64,000 nucleotides of DNA from the NCBI GenBank assembly GCA_016709155.1, contig JADJEI010000001.1:1736001-1800000 (forward strand), given 5' to 3'. The position numbers were made by a program, and so were the translations under genes. This DNA is from Ignavibacteriales bacterium (GTDB lineage Bacteria > Bacteroidota > Ignavibacteria > Ignavibacteriales > Ignavibacteriaceae). Positions 8,238 to 17,022 of the stretch are shown here, piece after piece. Position 1 is the first letter of the stretch. Each line of letters opens with the position of its first letter. The notes beneath the pieces are model-generated. The model saw nothing but the letters and a program-made list of their open reading frames with translations, ran no database searches and was not told the origin of the DNA.

Positions 8238-10313
8238 ATGCTTTTACTTGGAATTTTAGCGATTGTGCAAACGGTTTATTTACCGGGATTTGTTTTTACT
8301 GGTATTTTTAATATTAAAACTACAAGCACAATTCAAAAATGGATATATATTTTTGCTATTAGTTTATTTTTAAATTATTCGCTCGTAACAGTTCTCACCT
8401 TACTTGGATTTTATAAATCAATTATATATTATATTATAATTTCAATCGAAGTTGTAATTGTTGCTTATTTAGTAATTGCTAAAAAGAGTAAAATTGATTT
8501 GGGGTTTAATTTTAGACAACTCATTTTAGATTTTCTTTCGTTCTGCAAGTCTGTTTCAATTTCTGAGAGAGTATTAATAATAATTACAACATTGGTTGTC
8601 CTCTTTTATCTTTCACTATTTATCTCAAACCTTGGAACAATCTTTTATTTTGTGGATACGGTAAACAATATTCACTGGAACACCTGGGCAATCGATTTTG
8701 CAAATAATTCTCTTCCCAAAGAATCTTCCCATTTCCCTCAGCTAATACCGGCAAATTGGTCTATCAATTATTTACTTATTGGTGAAAAGAATGTTCATTT
8801 TTTCCCTAAAAGTTTTATGCCTTTATTTTTCTTAGGGAACCTTTTCATGTTTCTCGATTTATTTTTTAGTAAAAAAAACTACGTTTATTTAGTTGCACTA
8901 ATCATTTACGGATTCTTCGCTCCAATAATATATAATCTGGTTTTTATTGCTGATGGTAATGCTGATTTGCCGGTTTCATTTTTTACTTTTTTAAGCTTCT
9001 ATGCTTATTTAAAAACTGATAAAGATAAATTTGAATTAAAGGAACTTGGTATTGTTTTTCTATTTGCTTCGACTGCTGCAGGAACAAAGCTGGCTGGCTT
9101 TTATGTCTTTTCCTTTATTTCAATTCTGTGCCTTTATCACTTTATCAAAAACTACAAACTATTCGATAGAAAACAAATCCCGGTTTTAGCTGTTTCCATA
9201 GTTTTAATTCTGAGTACAAATTTATTTTGGTATTTTTTAAAACCAGAGACTATGGCAAGTGGTTTGCATCAGCCAGAGTGGTTGGCAGAGGGGTACGACC
9301 TAATTTTAAATAATGCTCTTCATCTGGCATATTATAATATTGGACTTCCTGTCATAGCCTTTTTTATTATAACATTTTTATTCAGTCTGTTTGCCAAAGA
9401 ATCGCGCTACGTAACAATATTTTTTGTTATCCCGCCAATTATTCTTTGGATGTACAAATACAGCGCTGATTTTAGGAATTTAAGCTTTGTGGTTCCGTTT
9501 GTTTCTTATGTTTCAGCGTTTGGTTTATTTAAGATAATAAAAATTTTACAGAACAAGGAACAGCCTGATAACATTGCTCCAGGTACAATAATAAAGACCG
9601 AAACTAACAAAAAAACATTCTGGTCATTTGTTTTTCTTATACCGGCGGGGTTGGTTTGTTTTTTCCTGATTGAAACTAATTACTTTTATCAAATTTTATA
9701 CTCAGTTTATTCATTTATAAGTAAATATTATTTTCAATCTCACAGGATAAGCTACTTGATAGATTTTACGTTTTTTCTACCCGTAGATTATTATCAAAAA
9801 GTTTTTGCAATAATGTTTTTACTATTTTCCTTAGCAGGAGTCCTATACTTGTCAAGAACAAGAATGAAAGATGTACTTATAGTATTGAGTTTATTTGCAA
9901 TATTTTCAAATTTTACATTTATAACCAGAGCCACTATAATAAATCACCAAAAGGAAGAATTTGCTAAGGTGGATGCAAGGAATTATTACCAAACAATTAG
10001 TACAATTACAAAAAACACAAAAAAGCGCGACAATATCGTTTCAAATTTTTATGCCATTTGTTCCGAAAAAATTCAGAGAGAAATAGATTTTACATTTGTC
10101 GAAAATCAAAAATTATTAGATTCTTTAATTAGTGTTTCTACATTACAGCCTAAAATATTTTTTGTACATTTAAAAGCTTTTGAAGCTTCAAAGCAAATGT
10201 TAGTCAGAAATATTATTGAGGAAAAAAAGTTCCATATTTTGTTTGATGATGGCGATTTTATTTTATTTAGTAATGAAGTTGATAACGCGATAAGTCAAAA
10301 TTATTTATTATGA
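8238..10313 (+). CDS. Large polytopic membrane protein, GT-C glycosyltransferase-like
   Basis: A 691-residue protein with a dozen or more hydrophobic segments spread over about residues 1-580 and a soluble C-terminal tail of ~110 residues. An early luminal loop has the feature DTVNNIHWNTWAIDF after the third or fourth helix, reminiscent of the first acidic loop of GT-C (PMT/ArnT-type) glycosyltransferases. FIADGNADLPVSFFTFL also fits. No fully diagnostic motif is seen, so this is a structural impression. Codon use is very AT-rich. Its stop overlaps the start of the nucleoside phosphorylase by 4 nt, but a shared function is not obvious. The ATG lacks a clear ribosome-binding site. Confidence 0.75.
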   Translation: MLLLGILAIVQTVYLPGFVFTGIFNIKTTSTIQKWIYIFAISLFLNYSLVTVLTLLGFYKSIIYYIIISIEVVIVAYLVIAKKSKIDLGFNFRQLILDFLSFCKSVSISERVLIIITTLVVLFYLSLFISNLGTIFYFVDTVNNIHWNTWAIDFANNSLPKESSHFPQLIPANWSINYLLIGEKNVHFFPKSFMPLFFLGNLFMFLDLFFSKKNYVYLVALIIYGFFAPIIYNLVFIADGNADLPVSFFTFLSFYAYLKTDKDKFELKELGIVFLFASTAAGTKLAGFYVFSFISILCLYHFIKNYKLFDRKQIPVLAVSIVLILSTNLFWYFLKPETMASGLHQPEWLAEGYDLILNNALHLAYYNIGLPVIAFFIITFLFSLFAKESRYVTIFFVIPPIILWMYKYSADFRNLSFVVPFVSYVSAFGLFKIIKILQNKEQPDNIAPGTIIKTETNKKTFWSFVFLIPAGLVCFFLIETNYFYQILYSVYSFISKYYFQSHRISYLIDFTFFLPVDYYQKVFAIMFLLFSLAGVLYLSRTRMKDVLIVLSLFAIFSNFTFITRATIINHQKEEFAKVDARNYYQTISTITKNTKKRDNIVSNFYAICSEKIQREIDFTFVENQKLLDSLISVSTLQPKIFFVHLKAFEASKQMLVRNIIEEKKFHILFDDGDFILFSNEVDNAISQNYLL

Positions 10314-11593
10314 ACACAATAGAACTCATCCGCAAAAAAAGAAATAAAGAAAGCAATACCAAAGAAGAGATTTCATTTCTGATAAATAGTTATGCCAAAG
10401 GAAAAATTCCCGATTATCAATTCTCTGCCTTTTTAATGGCGGCTTTTATCAATGGAATGAATAAAGAAGAAACTTCTTCGCTCACGAACGCTATGCTGCA
10501 CAGTGGAAAGGTAATTGATCTTGCTTCCATCAAAGGGAAAAAAATTGATAAACATTCCACTGGCGGGGTAGGAGATAAAACTTCGCTTATAATTGCACCT
10601 ATAGTTGCCGCTGCCGGAATAAATGTACCGATGATTTCCGGGAGGGGGCTTGGTCATACCGGCGGAACACTTGACAAACTTGAATCTATTCCCGGCTTTA
10701 GAACCGATCTATCAATTAATGAATATAAAAATGTTCTTAAAAAATGCGGCGCCGTGCTTATTGGTCAAACTTCTGATATCGCTCCAGCTGATAAAATGAT
10801 TTATGCACTTCGCGATGTTACTGCAACGGTTGAATCTATTCCATTAATCACTGCAAGTATTATGAGTAAAAAATTAGCAGAAGGAATTGATGGGCTTGTG
10901 CTTGATGTTAAAACCGGCAGCGGTGCATTTATGAAAAATCAAAAAGATTCGGAACAGCTTACAGCTTCTTTGATCAACACGGCAAAGGTTTTTAACAAAA
11001 ATGTGATTGCATTTATTACAGATATGAATCAGCCGCTTGGAAATTACATTGGCAATTGGCTGGAGGTTTATGAATCAATAAAAGTATTGAAAGGTGAATT
11101 AAAAAATGATTTGTTCGAATTGAGTTTGAGTCTGGCTGGCGCAATGATTTATCTCGGCGGAAAGGCTAATTCAATTAATGCGGGAAAAGTAATTGCTTCA
11201 GAAGTAATAAATTCTGAAGAAGCATTCAAAAAGTTTTTGGAGATTGTCAAACTTCAAGGCGGGGATACTGCATACATTATTCATCCTGATAAATACCCGA
11301 AAGCTAAATATCATAAAAGATTAATCTCTATGGAATATGGTTTTGTAGATTCGATAAATAATTATGAATTGGGAATGGCAGCACTCGAACTTGGCGCAGG
11401 TAGAAAAACCAAAGAAGATGTTATTGATCCTGCGGCGGGAATAATTTTCTATTCCAAAATAGGAACAGAAATAAAAGAGGGAGATATTGTTGCAGAGTTA
11501 TTTTCAAACAAAAAAGATTCTTTAAGAATTGCGGAAGATAAAATCTTCAACGCAATTGTTTTATCAAGAAGAAAACATCAGCACCAAAGCTGA
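10310..11593 (+). CDS. deoA: Pyrimidine-nucleoside / thymidine phosphorylase
   Basis: A 427-residue enzyme that splits thymidine, deoxyuridine or uridine with phosphate in pyrimidine salvage. The signature KHSTGGVGDKTSL near residue 81 and SGRGLGHTGGTLDKLESI near 109 are the phosphate and substrate-binding segments of the family. The small helical domain (about 1-65) and the alpha/beta domain follow in the usual order, with a C-terminal PYNP domain containing HKRLISMEYGFVDSIN. Length matches the family (about 430-440). The start overlaps the stop of the membrane protein gene by 4 nt. The sequence alone does not settle thymidine-specific DeoA versus broad-range Pdp. Confidence 0.93.
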   Translation: MNTIELIRKKRNKESNTKEEISFLINSYAKGKIPDYQFSAFLMAAFINGMNKEETSSLTNAMLHSGKVIDLASIKGKKIDKHSTGGVGDKTSLIIAPIVAAAGINVPMISGRGLGHTGGTLDKLESIPGFRTDLSINEYKNVLKKCGAVLIGQTSDIAPADKMIYALRDVTATVESIPLITASIMSKKLAEGIDGLVLDVKTGSGAFMKNQKDSEQLTASLINTAKVFNKNVIAFITDMNQPLGNYIGNWLEVYESIKVLKGELKNDLFELSLSLAGAMIYLGGKANSINAGKVIASEVINSEEAFKKFLEIVKLQGGDTAYIIHPDKYPKAKYHKRLISMEYGFVDSINNYELGMAALELGAGRKTKEDVIDPAAGIIFYSKIGTEIKEGDIVAELFSNKKDSLRIAEDKIFNAIVLSRRKHQHQS

Positions 11594-11629
11594 TAAAAAA
11601 AATAATCACTTAAATGAAAGGATAATATC

Positions 11630-12082
11630 ATGGCTTCTCAGAAAGAAATAATTGAGAATCTAATCAAAAGTTATTGGATGGAGATCGAAACTGTAATCAA
11701 CTATATCTCTAATTCAGTTAACCTTGACGGGGTGCGTGCAGAAGAAATAAAAAAATCTCTCGCTGTAGATGTGATGGAAGAAATCACACACGCACAAATG
11801 CTTGCTAAAAGAATTAAACAGCTTGGCGGCTTGGTCCCCGGTTCAATGGATTTTAAACCATCTCAAAAAAATCTTCAGACTAAAAAGGATACAACAGATG
11901 TTGTTTCTATAATCGAAGGAGTAATCAAAGCTGAGGATGGTGCAATCGTTCAGTACAATAAATTGATTAAACTTTGCGATGGTGTTGATTATGTTACTCA
12001 GGATATTTGTGTTAACCTTTTGGGGATGGAGGAAAGTCACAGAGTTGAGTTCAGAGGCTACCTGAAGGAATATAAAAAGTAA
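11630..12082 (+). CDS. Ferritin-like (bacterioferritin-type) four-helix protein
   Basis: A 150-residue all-helical protein with metal-ligand motifs of the ferritin-like superfamily: an early Glu (YWMEIETVINY), EEITHAQML with the ExxH pair near residue 50, a third helix with Glu (IIEGVIKAEDGAIVQYN) and a C-terminal ExxH in GMEESHRVEF. This is compatible with a di-iron site. It may store iron or handle peroxide. A GAAAGGA ribosome-binding site precedes the ATG. It lies 36 nt after the nucleoside phosphorylase. The closest named group looks like the DUF892/bacterioferritin-like set; the exact subfamily is not certain. Confidence 0.8.
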   Translation: MASQKEIIENLIKSYWMEIETVINYISNSVNLDGVRAEEIKKSLAVDVMEEITHAQMLAKRIKQLGGLVPGSMDFKPSQKNLQTKKDTTDVVSIIEGVIKAEDGAIVQYNKLIKLCDGVDYVTQDICVNLLGMEESHRVEFRGYLKEYKK

Positions 12083-12108
12083 AGTAAATTGTTCTTATAA
12101 TTACTTAG

Positions 12109-12207
12109 AAGAGGCTGCAGCCAAAGTGCGACCTGGCAGATTTATATCTCCAAATCATCTTGCATTTGAACCTGACTTCACCTGAACCTTCTTTCGTGTA
12201 GCCTCTT
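12109..12207. other. Candidate structured RNA / leader
   Basis: In the gap between the ferritin-like and SPFH genes, AAGAGGCT (12109-12116) and AGCCTCTT (12200-12207) can close an 8-bp stem around about 80 nt. Inner short stems are also possible: CCA...TGG (12121-12136), AGAT..ATCT and CAAAT...ATTTG. TTTT follows the closing stem. It does not match an RNA family I know. Confidence 0.35.
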
Positions 12208-12307
12208 TTAATAAATCTTTCTTTTTCCACTAACTTCAATCTGTCTTTTAATTATATTTCATCCGTCATTATTATTAATCATAAAATAGAAAAAGAGAGG
12301 AAGTAAA

Positions 12308-13186
12308 ATGTTATTTATAATTGCTGTCTTAGCTGCTGTTGTAGCACTCGTTGTTTACTTCAATGCTAAAAAAAGATTTAACAAATCCGAATCAACCTTT
12401 GCTTTTATTGGATTTATTGTTGCGGCGCTGATTGCCTTGATGCAATGCTGGACAATCATTCCCGCCGGACATGCGGGGGTTATTGACTTCTGGGGTTCAG
12501 TCAGCGACAACACCCTTAAGCCTGGAGTCAATTTAGTGAACCCTATGGCAAATGTTGTAAAGTTCGATACGCGTAAGCAGGAACTTAAAGAAGTTATGAA
12601 TGTCCCTTCTAAGGAAGGTTTACCCATTGAACTTGAAATCAGTATGATATTTCGTCTAAGTATGGAGGAGGTAAACGAAATTTATAAAACTGCCGGCGAT
12701 TACGAAGAATACGTCCAAAAATTAATTACGCCCAACTTCCGTTCAGTCGTTCGCGGAGTTACAACAAAGTACGAAGCAAAAGCCCTATACACTGCTGAAC
12801 GGGAAAAACTTGAAGACGAAATAAAAGCAAAACTCTCCACGATTAAGGAACTTGCAGAGGTTGTTGTGCTCTCCACCCCCTTAAGACAGATAAATCTACC
12901 CGCCGGCTTAACTGCTTCGATTGAAGAAAAACTGAAAGCTGAACAGGAAAGCCAGCGTATGGAATTTATTCTTACAAGGGAGAAACAGGAAGCAGAAAGA
13001 AAAAGAATTGAAGCAAGAGGAATCTCCGATTTTCAGAATATTGTAGCGCAAGGTCTCAGCGATCAATTATTGAAATGGAAGGGTATCGAAGCAACTGAAA
13101 AAATTGCCAACTCCCCCAATTCCAAAATCATTATTATCGGTTCGGGAAAGGATGGCTTGCCGGTTATTTTAGGAGGGAATAATTAG
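12308..13186 (+). CDS. SPFH/Band 7 (prohibitin-like) membrane protein
   Basis: A 292-residue protein with two hydrophobic N-terminal segments (about 1-17 and 29-50), then an SPFH domain starting at IIPAGHAGVIDFWGSV. The rest is a long charged helix (EEKLKAEQESQRMEFILTRE) rich in Glu/Lys/Arg/Gln that should form a coiled coil and oligomerise. This matches prohibitin/HflK-like scaffold proteins of the inner membrane that organise membrane domains or modulate proteases. GAGAGGAAG ahead of the ATG is a good ribosome-binding site. The gene appears monocistronic: a terminator-like hairpin lies at 13414-13452. Confidence 0.88.
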   Translation: MLFIIAVLAAVVALVVYFNAKKRFNKSESTFAFIGFIVAALIALMQCWTIIPAGHAGVIDFWGSVSDNTLKPGVNLVNPMANVVKFDTRKQELKEVMNVPSKEGLPIELEISMIFRLSMEEVNEIYKTAGDYEEYVQKLITPNFRSVVRGVTTKYEAKALYTAEREKLEDEIKAKLSTIKELAEVVVLSTPLRQINLPAGLTASIEEKLKAEQESQRMEFILTREKQEAERKRIEARGISDFQNIVAQGLSDQLLKWKGIEATEKIANSPNSKIIIIGSGKDGLPVILGGNN

Positions 13187-13262
13187 CCTTATAAATATTA
13201 AAGTCTGATTTTTCTGAAATCACAAAAGAGTATTATTGCTAATAACCTTAATGAACAAAGTA

Positions 13263-13358
13263 AAGGTGACATCTTTTTTGTAGTAATTAGACTTAAAATT
13301 ATTTATCTAAATTTAATTATGAACCGAGTTCAATCAGGAAGGAAAGATGTCATCTTTT
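13263..13358. repeat. Two copies of the AAGATGACATCTT-like palindrome
   Basis: AAGGTGACATCTTTTTT at 13263-13279 and AAAGATGTCATCTTTT at 13343-13358 lie in the 424-nt gap after the SPFH gene. Each is close to self-complementary and the two can also pair with each other. The same palindrome recurs at 37.8, 38.3-38.6, 40.1, 46.6 and 47.55 kb. The rest of this gap holds only the terminator-like hairpin at 13414. Confidence 0.7.
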
Positions 13359-13413
13359 CACTGCTAAATTTTTGAGTGAGATGAATTAAGTAACTTAATA
13401 AATATCAACTACT

Positions 13414-13452
13414 GTCAACATAAAAACCTTTATGCAAGTTGACCTTTTTTTC
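13414..13452 (+). terminator. Terminator-like hairpin
   Basis: GTCAAC and GTTGAC close a stem with an inner ATAAA/TTTAT pair, followed by CCTTTTTTTTCTCTCTTTT. It is 228 nt after the SPFH stop and 160 nt before the oxidoreductase operon. Confidence 0.6.
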
Positions 13453-13610
13453 TCTCTTTTAAGAATCACACACCTGCCCAATTTCTTACTTATGAAAATT
13501 TCCCATTTAAATCTTTCTTTTTAATGCAATAAACTAACAAAGCTCGACTGGCATATATGTTGGTAAAAATACTGCAAGAGATTTTATCCTTTAAATGAAA
13601 GCAAAATAAA

Positions 13611-13850
13611 ATGATAAAAGGAGCAGTAAAAATAGATGGCAAAGTTTGTAAAGGCTGCGAACTTTGCATTGTTGCATGTCCGCAGGATGCGCTGGCTCTC
13701 TCACCAAATTTTAATGAAAAAGGTTATCGCTACGTCGAATTGATTTACGATGTCTGTACCGGCTGCACAAATTGCGCACTTGTGTGCCCTGAAGCAGCAA
13801 TAACAGTTTATCGTCAGCCTAAGCCTGCTAAAAAAGTTCAGGCAAAATAA
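13611..13850 (+). CDS. korD: 2-oxoacid:ferredoxin oxidoreductase, delta (ferredoxin) subunit
   Basis: A 79-residue 2[4Fe-4S] ferredoxin-type subunit. Two complete clusters are visible: CKGCELCIVACP near residues 13-24 and CTGCTNCALVCP near 46-57. It would carry electrons from the catalytic subunits to ferredoxin. It is the first gene of a tight D-A-B-C operon on the plus strand; gaps to the following subunits are 33, 9 and 28 nt. The organisation is that of KGOR/VOR-type four-subunit enzymes. Substrate choice (2-oxoglutarate versus branched-chain 2-oxoacids) cannot be decided from this subunit. Confidence 0.92.
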   Translation: MIKGAVKIDGKVCKGCELCIVACPQDALALSPNFNEKGYRYVELIYDVCTGCTNCALVCPEAAITVYRQPKPAKKVQAK

Positions 13851-13883
13851 TTTTATCAGTAAAAATAACTGAAAAGGATTTTT

Positions 13884-14978
13884 ATGGAAATGAAGGAAAA
13901 AAGAACCGGTGAAGCCCGTTTAATGAAAGGCAACGAAGCACTCGCCGAAGCTGCGATATGCGCCAATCTTGATGCTTATTTCGGGTATCCAATTACGCCT
14001 CAATCAGAAGTTTTGGAATATCTCGAAAGAGAAATTCCCAAACGTCACGGGTTAGTGCTGCAGGCAGAAAGCGAAATTGCTTCGATAAATATGGTTTATG
14101 GCGCTGCAGGTGCGGGCGCACGGGTAATGACTTCGTCATCGTCTCCTGGAATAAGTTTAATGCAGGAAGGAATTTCATACATAGCATCAGCTCAACTTCC
14201 ATGCTTGATAGTAAATGTTGTACGCGGTGGACCAGGATTGGGCACGATACAACCTTCTCAAGGTGATTATTTTCAGGCCACAAAGGGAGGTGGTCATGGG
14301 GATTATCACCTTATTGTTTTGGCTCCCGCTTCTGTTCAGGAAATGGCTGACTTTGTTTTCGATGCATTCAGACTTGCAGAAAAATATAGGAACCCTGCAA
14401 TGATTTTATCAGACGGGGCACTCGGTCAAATGATGGAAAAAGTATTTCTTCCGGAAGAAGGCTCGCTGCCAAAGACTCCCGCCCCCTGGGCAACAACGGG
14501 TAAGACAAAAGATAGAGATCACAATATTATTACTTCATTATTTATCCAGCCTGAAGAAATGGAGAAAGTTAATCTTCAATTGCAGGAAAAATATAAAGCA
14601 ATGCAGTGCGAAGTTAGATACGAAGAAATAAAAACAGAGGATGCTGAAATTCTTCTTGTTGCCTTTGGACTTTCGGCTCGCATCTGCCAAAAGACAGTTG
14701 ATCTGGGCAGGGAAAAAGGAATTAAGATAGGATTACTCAGACCAATTACTCTTTATCCATATCCTTATCAAAGAATTTCTGAATTAGCCGAACAAGTTCA
14801 ATTTATCTTAACAGTTGAAATGAATGCCGGTCAAATGGTGGAAGATGTACGCCTTGGCGTAGAAGGAAGAGTTCCGGTTTACTTCAAAGGCAGGATGGGC
14901 GGCATGATACCCTCCCCCGAAGATATTCTTCAGGAAGTCGAAGTTCATTATTCAAAACACAACGTAATGCAAGATTAG
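13884..14978 (+). CDS. korA: 2-oxoacid:ferredoxin oxidoreductase, alpha subunit
   Basis: A 364-residue alpha subunit bearing the pyrimidine-binding thiamine diphosphate domain. The family start RLMKGNEALAEAAI leads into AYFGYPITPQSEVLEYL near residues 31-47 and the conserved segment SEIASINMVYGAAGAGARV near 61-79. TSSSSPGISLMQEG follows, and the C-terminal domain has ILLVAFGLSARI near 255. It couples oxidative decarboxylation of a 2-oxoacid to ferredoxin reduction (or the reverse carboxylation). Length fits the short single-domain alpha subunit of VOR/KGOR. An AAAGGA precedes the ATG. Confidence 0.93.
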   Translation: MEMKEKRTGEARLMKGNEALAEAAICANLDAYFGYPITPQSEVLEYLEREIPKRHGLVLQAESEIASINMVYGAAGAGARVMTSSSSPGISLMQEGISYIASAQLPCLIVNVVRGGPGLGTIQPSQGDYFQATKGGGHGDYHLIVLAPASVQEMADFVFDAFRLAEKYRNPAMILSDGALGQMMEKVFLPEEGSLPKTPAPWATTGKTKDRDHNIITSLFIQPEEMEKVNLQLQEKYKAMQCEVRYEEIKTEDAEILLVAFGLSARICQKTVDLGREKGIKIGLLRPITLYPYPYQRISELAEQVQFILTVEMNAGQMVEDVRLGVEGRVPVYFKGRMGGMIPSPEDILQEVEVHYSKHNVMQD

Positions 14979-14987
14979 GAGATTGAT

Positions 14988-15770
14988 ATGAATGAAAAAT
15001 TATTTTTAGACCCTGAAGCAGACACAGATCTTGAGCAGGTGTATTGCAGACCCGATACACTTACAGATGTTCCATTTCATTACTGCCCTGGCTGCGGGCA
15101 TAGTGTTGTTCACAAAGTTTTAATGGAAGTTGTAGAAGAATTGGGAATACAGGAAGAAGTTATCGGTGTGGCGCCGGTTGGCTGTTCTGTATTTGCGTAT
15201 CATTATATGAATGTTGATATGCAGGAGGCTGCACACGGAAGAGCAAGTGCTGTTGCAACCGGAATTAAAAGAGTGCTTCCCGAAAAATATGTGTTTTCCT
15301 ACCAAGGTGATGGCGATCTTGCTGCTATCGGCACTGCAGAAACAATTCACACCGTAAATCGCGGCGAAAATATTTTGATGGTCTTCATCAATAATGGAAT
15401 TTATGGAATGACCGGCGGTCAAATGGCTCCCACAAGTTTAATAGGGCAGGTAACATCAACCTCACCCTACGGAAGAGATGCGGCACAGGTTGGCAACCCG
15501 ATTAAGATTGCTGATTTGCTCTGCATGCTTCCCGGAGCTTATTATGTAACAAGACAAGCTGTTTATAATCCAAACACAGTAAGAAAGCTTAAGAAGGCTT
15601 TAATAAAATCGTTTGAATATCAGAAACAGAAAAAGGGAACTTGCTTTGTTGAAGTAGTTTCCAATTGTCCTTCCGGTTGGAAGATGACACCTGTTGAAAC
15701 AATTAAATATATTGAAGAGAAAATGATCCCGGCATATCCGCTTGGTGATTTAAAAGTTCCTCAAAATTAA
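14988..15770 (+). CDS. korB: 2-oxoacid:ferredoxin oxidoreductase, beta (TPP-binding) subunit
   Basis: A 260-residue beta subunit that binds the pyrophosphate end of thiamine diphosphate. It has YCPGCGHSVVHKVL near residues 32-45 (cluster-coordinating CxxC), the TPP motif SYQGDGDLAAIG near 104-115 and the paired INNGIYGMTGGQMAPTS near 134-150. GCSVFAYHYMNVD near 64 is typical of the family. It sits 9 nt after korA with an AGGAG site in that gap, so the complex is clearly co-expressed. Confidence 0.93.
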   Translation: MNEKLFLDPEADTDLEQVYCRPDTLTDVPFHYCPGCGHSVVHKVLMEVVEELGIQEEVIGVAPVGCSVFAYHYMNVDMQEAAHGRASAVATGIKRVLPEKYVFSYQGDGDLAAIGTAETIHTVNRGENILMVFINNGIYGMTGGQMAPTSLIGQVTSTSPYGRDAAQVGNPIKIADLLCMLPGAYYVTRQAVYNPNTVRKLKKALIKSFEYQKQKKGTCFVEVVSNCPSGWKMTPVETIKYIEEKMIPAYPLGDLKVPQN

Positions 15771-15798
15771 TTCGCAGTTTTAGATAAGGAATTTAAAT

Positions 15799-16362
15799 AT
15801 GACAAAAGAACATGAAATAATTATTGCAGGTTTTGGCGGGCAGGGCGTCCTTTCAATGGGAAAACTGATTGCCTACGCTGGAATGATAGAAGGCAAAGAA
15901 GTTAGCTGGATGCCCTCTTACGGTCCTGAAATGCGAGGGGGAACTGCAAACTGTATTGTAATTGTTTCCAATTCAACAATCAGCTCACCGTTGGTTTCAA
16001 AATTTGATACGGCGATTTTACTAAATCAGCCTTCTCTTGAAAAATTTGAAAATGCAGTTAAACCCGGGGGCTTATTAATTTATGAACAATCTACAATCAT
16101 CAATCCTCCAACAAGAACAGATATTGAAATTATCTGCATCTCCGGTAATGAAGAGGCTGATAAATTGAATGCAAAACAAGTTGCTAATATGGTGCTTGCA
16201 GGAGCATTTCTTGAGAGGAGACCGATATTAAAAATCGAAACAATTTTAGAAGCGCTTAAAAAAGCTCTCCCTCCCCGCAGACACAATATGATTCCTTTAA
16301 ACGAGCAAGCTCTATCCCGCGGCAAGGAAATAGCAAAATCAATTGAACACATTCCAGCATAA
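15799..16362 (+). CDS. korC: 2-oxoacid:ferredoxin oxidoreductase, gamma subunit
   Basis: A 187-residue gamma subunit. It begins with the family signature IIIAGFGGQGVLSMGKLI near residues 7-24, then SWMPSYGPEMRGGTANC near 38-54, both characteristic of the POR/KOR gamma domain. It contributes to the CoA-binding and assembly interface of the complex. It closes the D-A-B-C operon and is followed by a small helical gene whose start lies only 17 nt after its stop. Confidence 0.92.
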   Translation: MTKEHEIIIAGFGGQGVLSMGKLIAYAGMIEGKEVSWMPSYGPEMRGGTANCIVIVSNSTISSPLVSKFDTAILLNQPSLEKFENAVKPGGLLIYEQSTIINPPTRTDIEIICISGNEEADKLNAKQVANMVLAGAFLERRPILKIETILEALKKALPPRRHNMIPLNEQALSRGKEIAKSIEHIPA

Positions 16363-16379
16363 AAACAATGAGGATAAAA

Positions 16380-16649
16380 ATGGCAGAATTAGAAATCAAA
16401 TGCCAGCATGCTTGTAAAAATACTTGTGCAACTTTAAATGAAGCACTTCGACGCGAAACTGCTATGGCAAGGTTTTACGAAAGTGTAGTTGAGGAATGTA
16501 ATATGCCCGATGTTAGTTCTTACATCAATGGGCTTGTTGAAGAGAAAAGAAAAGTATTACTTACCTTACTTCAAAAGATTAACGAAATTCATGTACGTTC
16601 GCAGGCAATAGACGGCGTAGCTTCAAGCTTTAACAACGTGGACGGCTAA
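16380..16649 (+). CDS. Small Cys-containing helical protein in the oxidoreductase operon
   Basis: An 89-residue protein if translation starts at ATG 16380, preferred because GAGGA lies six nt upstream; an upstream in-frame ATG at 16368 lacks such a site. The N-terminus has three Cys (CQHACKNTC), and the rest is predicted helical with ExxR and Glu-rich segments (LRRETAMARFYESVVEEC; GLVEEKRKVLLTLLQKI). The pattern is faintly like a truncated ferritin-like helix pair. It follows korC closely, so it is likely an accessory factor of the oxidoreductase. No family is recognised. Confidence 0.7.
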   Translation: MAELEIKCQHACKNTCATLNEALRRETAMARFYESVVEECNMPDVSSYINGLVEEKRKVLLTLLQKINEIHVRSQAIDGVASSFNNVDG

Positions 16650-16770
16650 TTTGGATTAGCAAGCTCAAATTGCTATATTTGCACACGAAATTTGAAAATA
16701 AAAGTTAAATTGCGATAGAGTCCAACAATAAAAGCAGCTCGATAACGGACTAAAAAAATTGATATTAAAT

Positions 16771-16843
<73 letters not shown>

Positions 16844-16850
16844 CTAAGAA

Positions 16851-16881
16851 AGCCTGATTCTGAAAGGAGTCGGGCTTTTTA
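16851..16881 (+). terminator. Terminator of the tRNA-fMet gene
   Basis: AGCCTGATTC pairs with GAGTCGGGCT (two G.U pairs) around a 6-nt loop and is followed by TTTTT. It starts 7 nt after the tRNA. Confidence 0.85.
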
Positions 16882-16964
16882 ATTTTAAAATTGAAACTCT
16901 TGTGGGATATTTTCTTGACTTATAATATTTCAAGAAATAATTAATAAAGAAACACTTCTAAAAT

Positions 16965-16995
16965 AAAAAACCCGGTTCTCTCAGCCGGGTTTTTT
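16965..16995 (-). terminator. Bidirectional terminator
   Basis: AAAAAACCCGG pairs with CCGGGTTTTTT over a 9-nt loop, giving a T run on either strand. It lies 28 nt after the stop of the minus-strand gene at 17023-17640 and also backs up the tRNA terminator. Confidence 0.85.
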
Positions 16996-17022
16996 AAAGG
17001 AGATCTGCTATTGAATAGTTTA

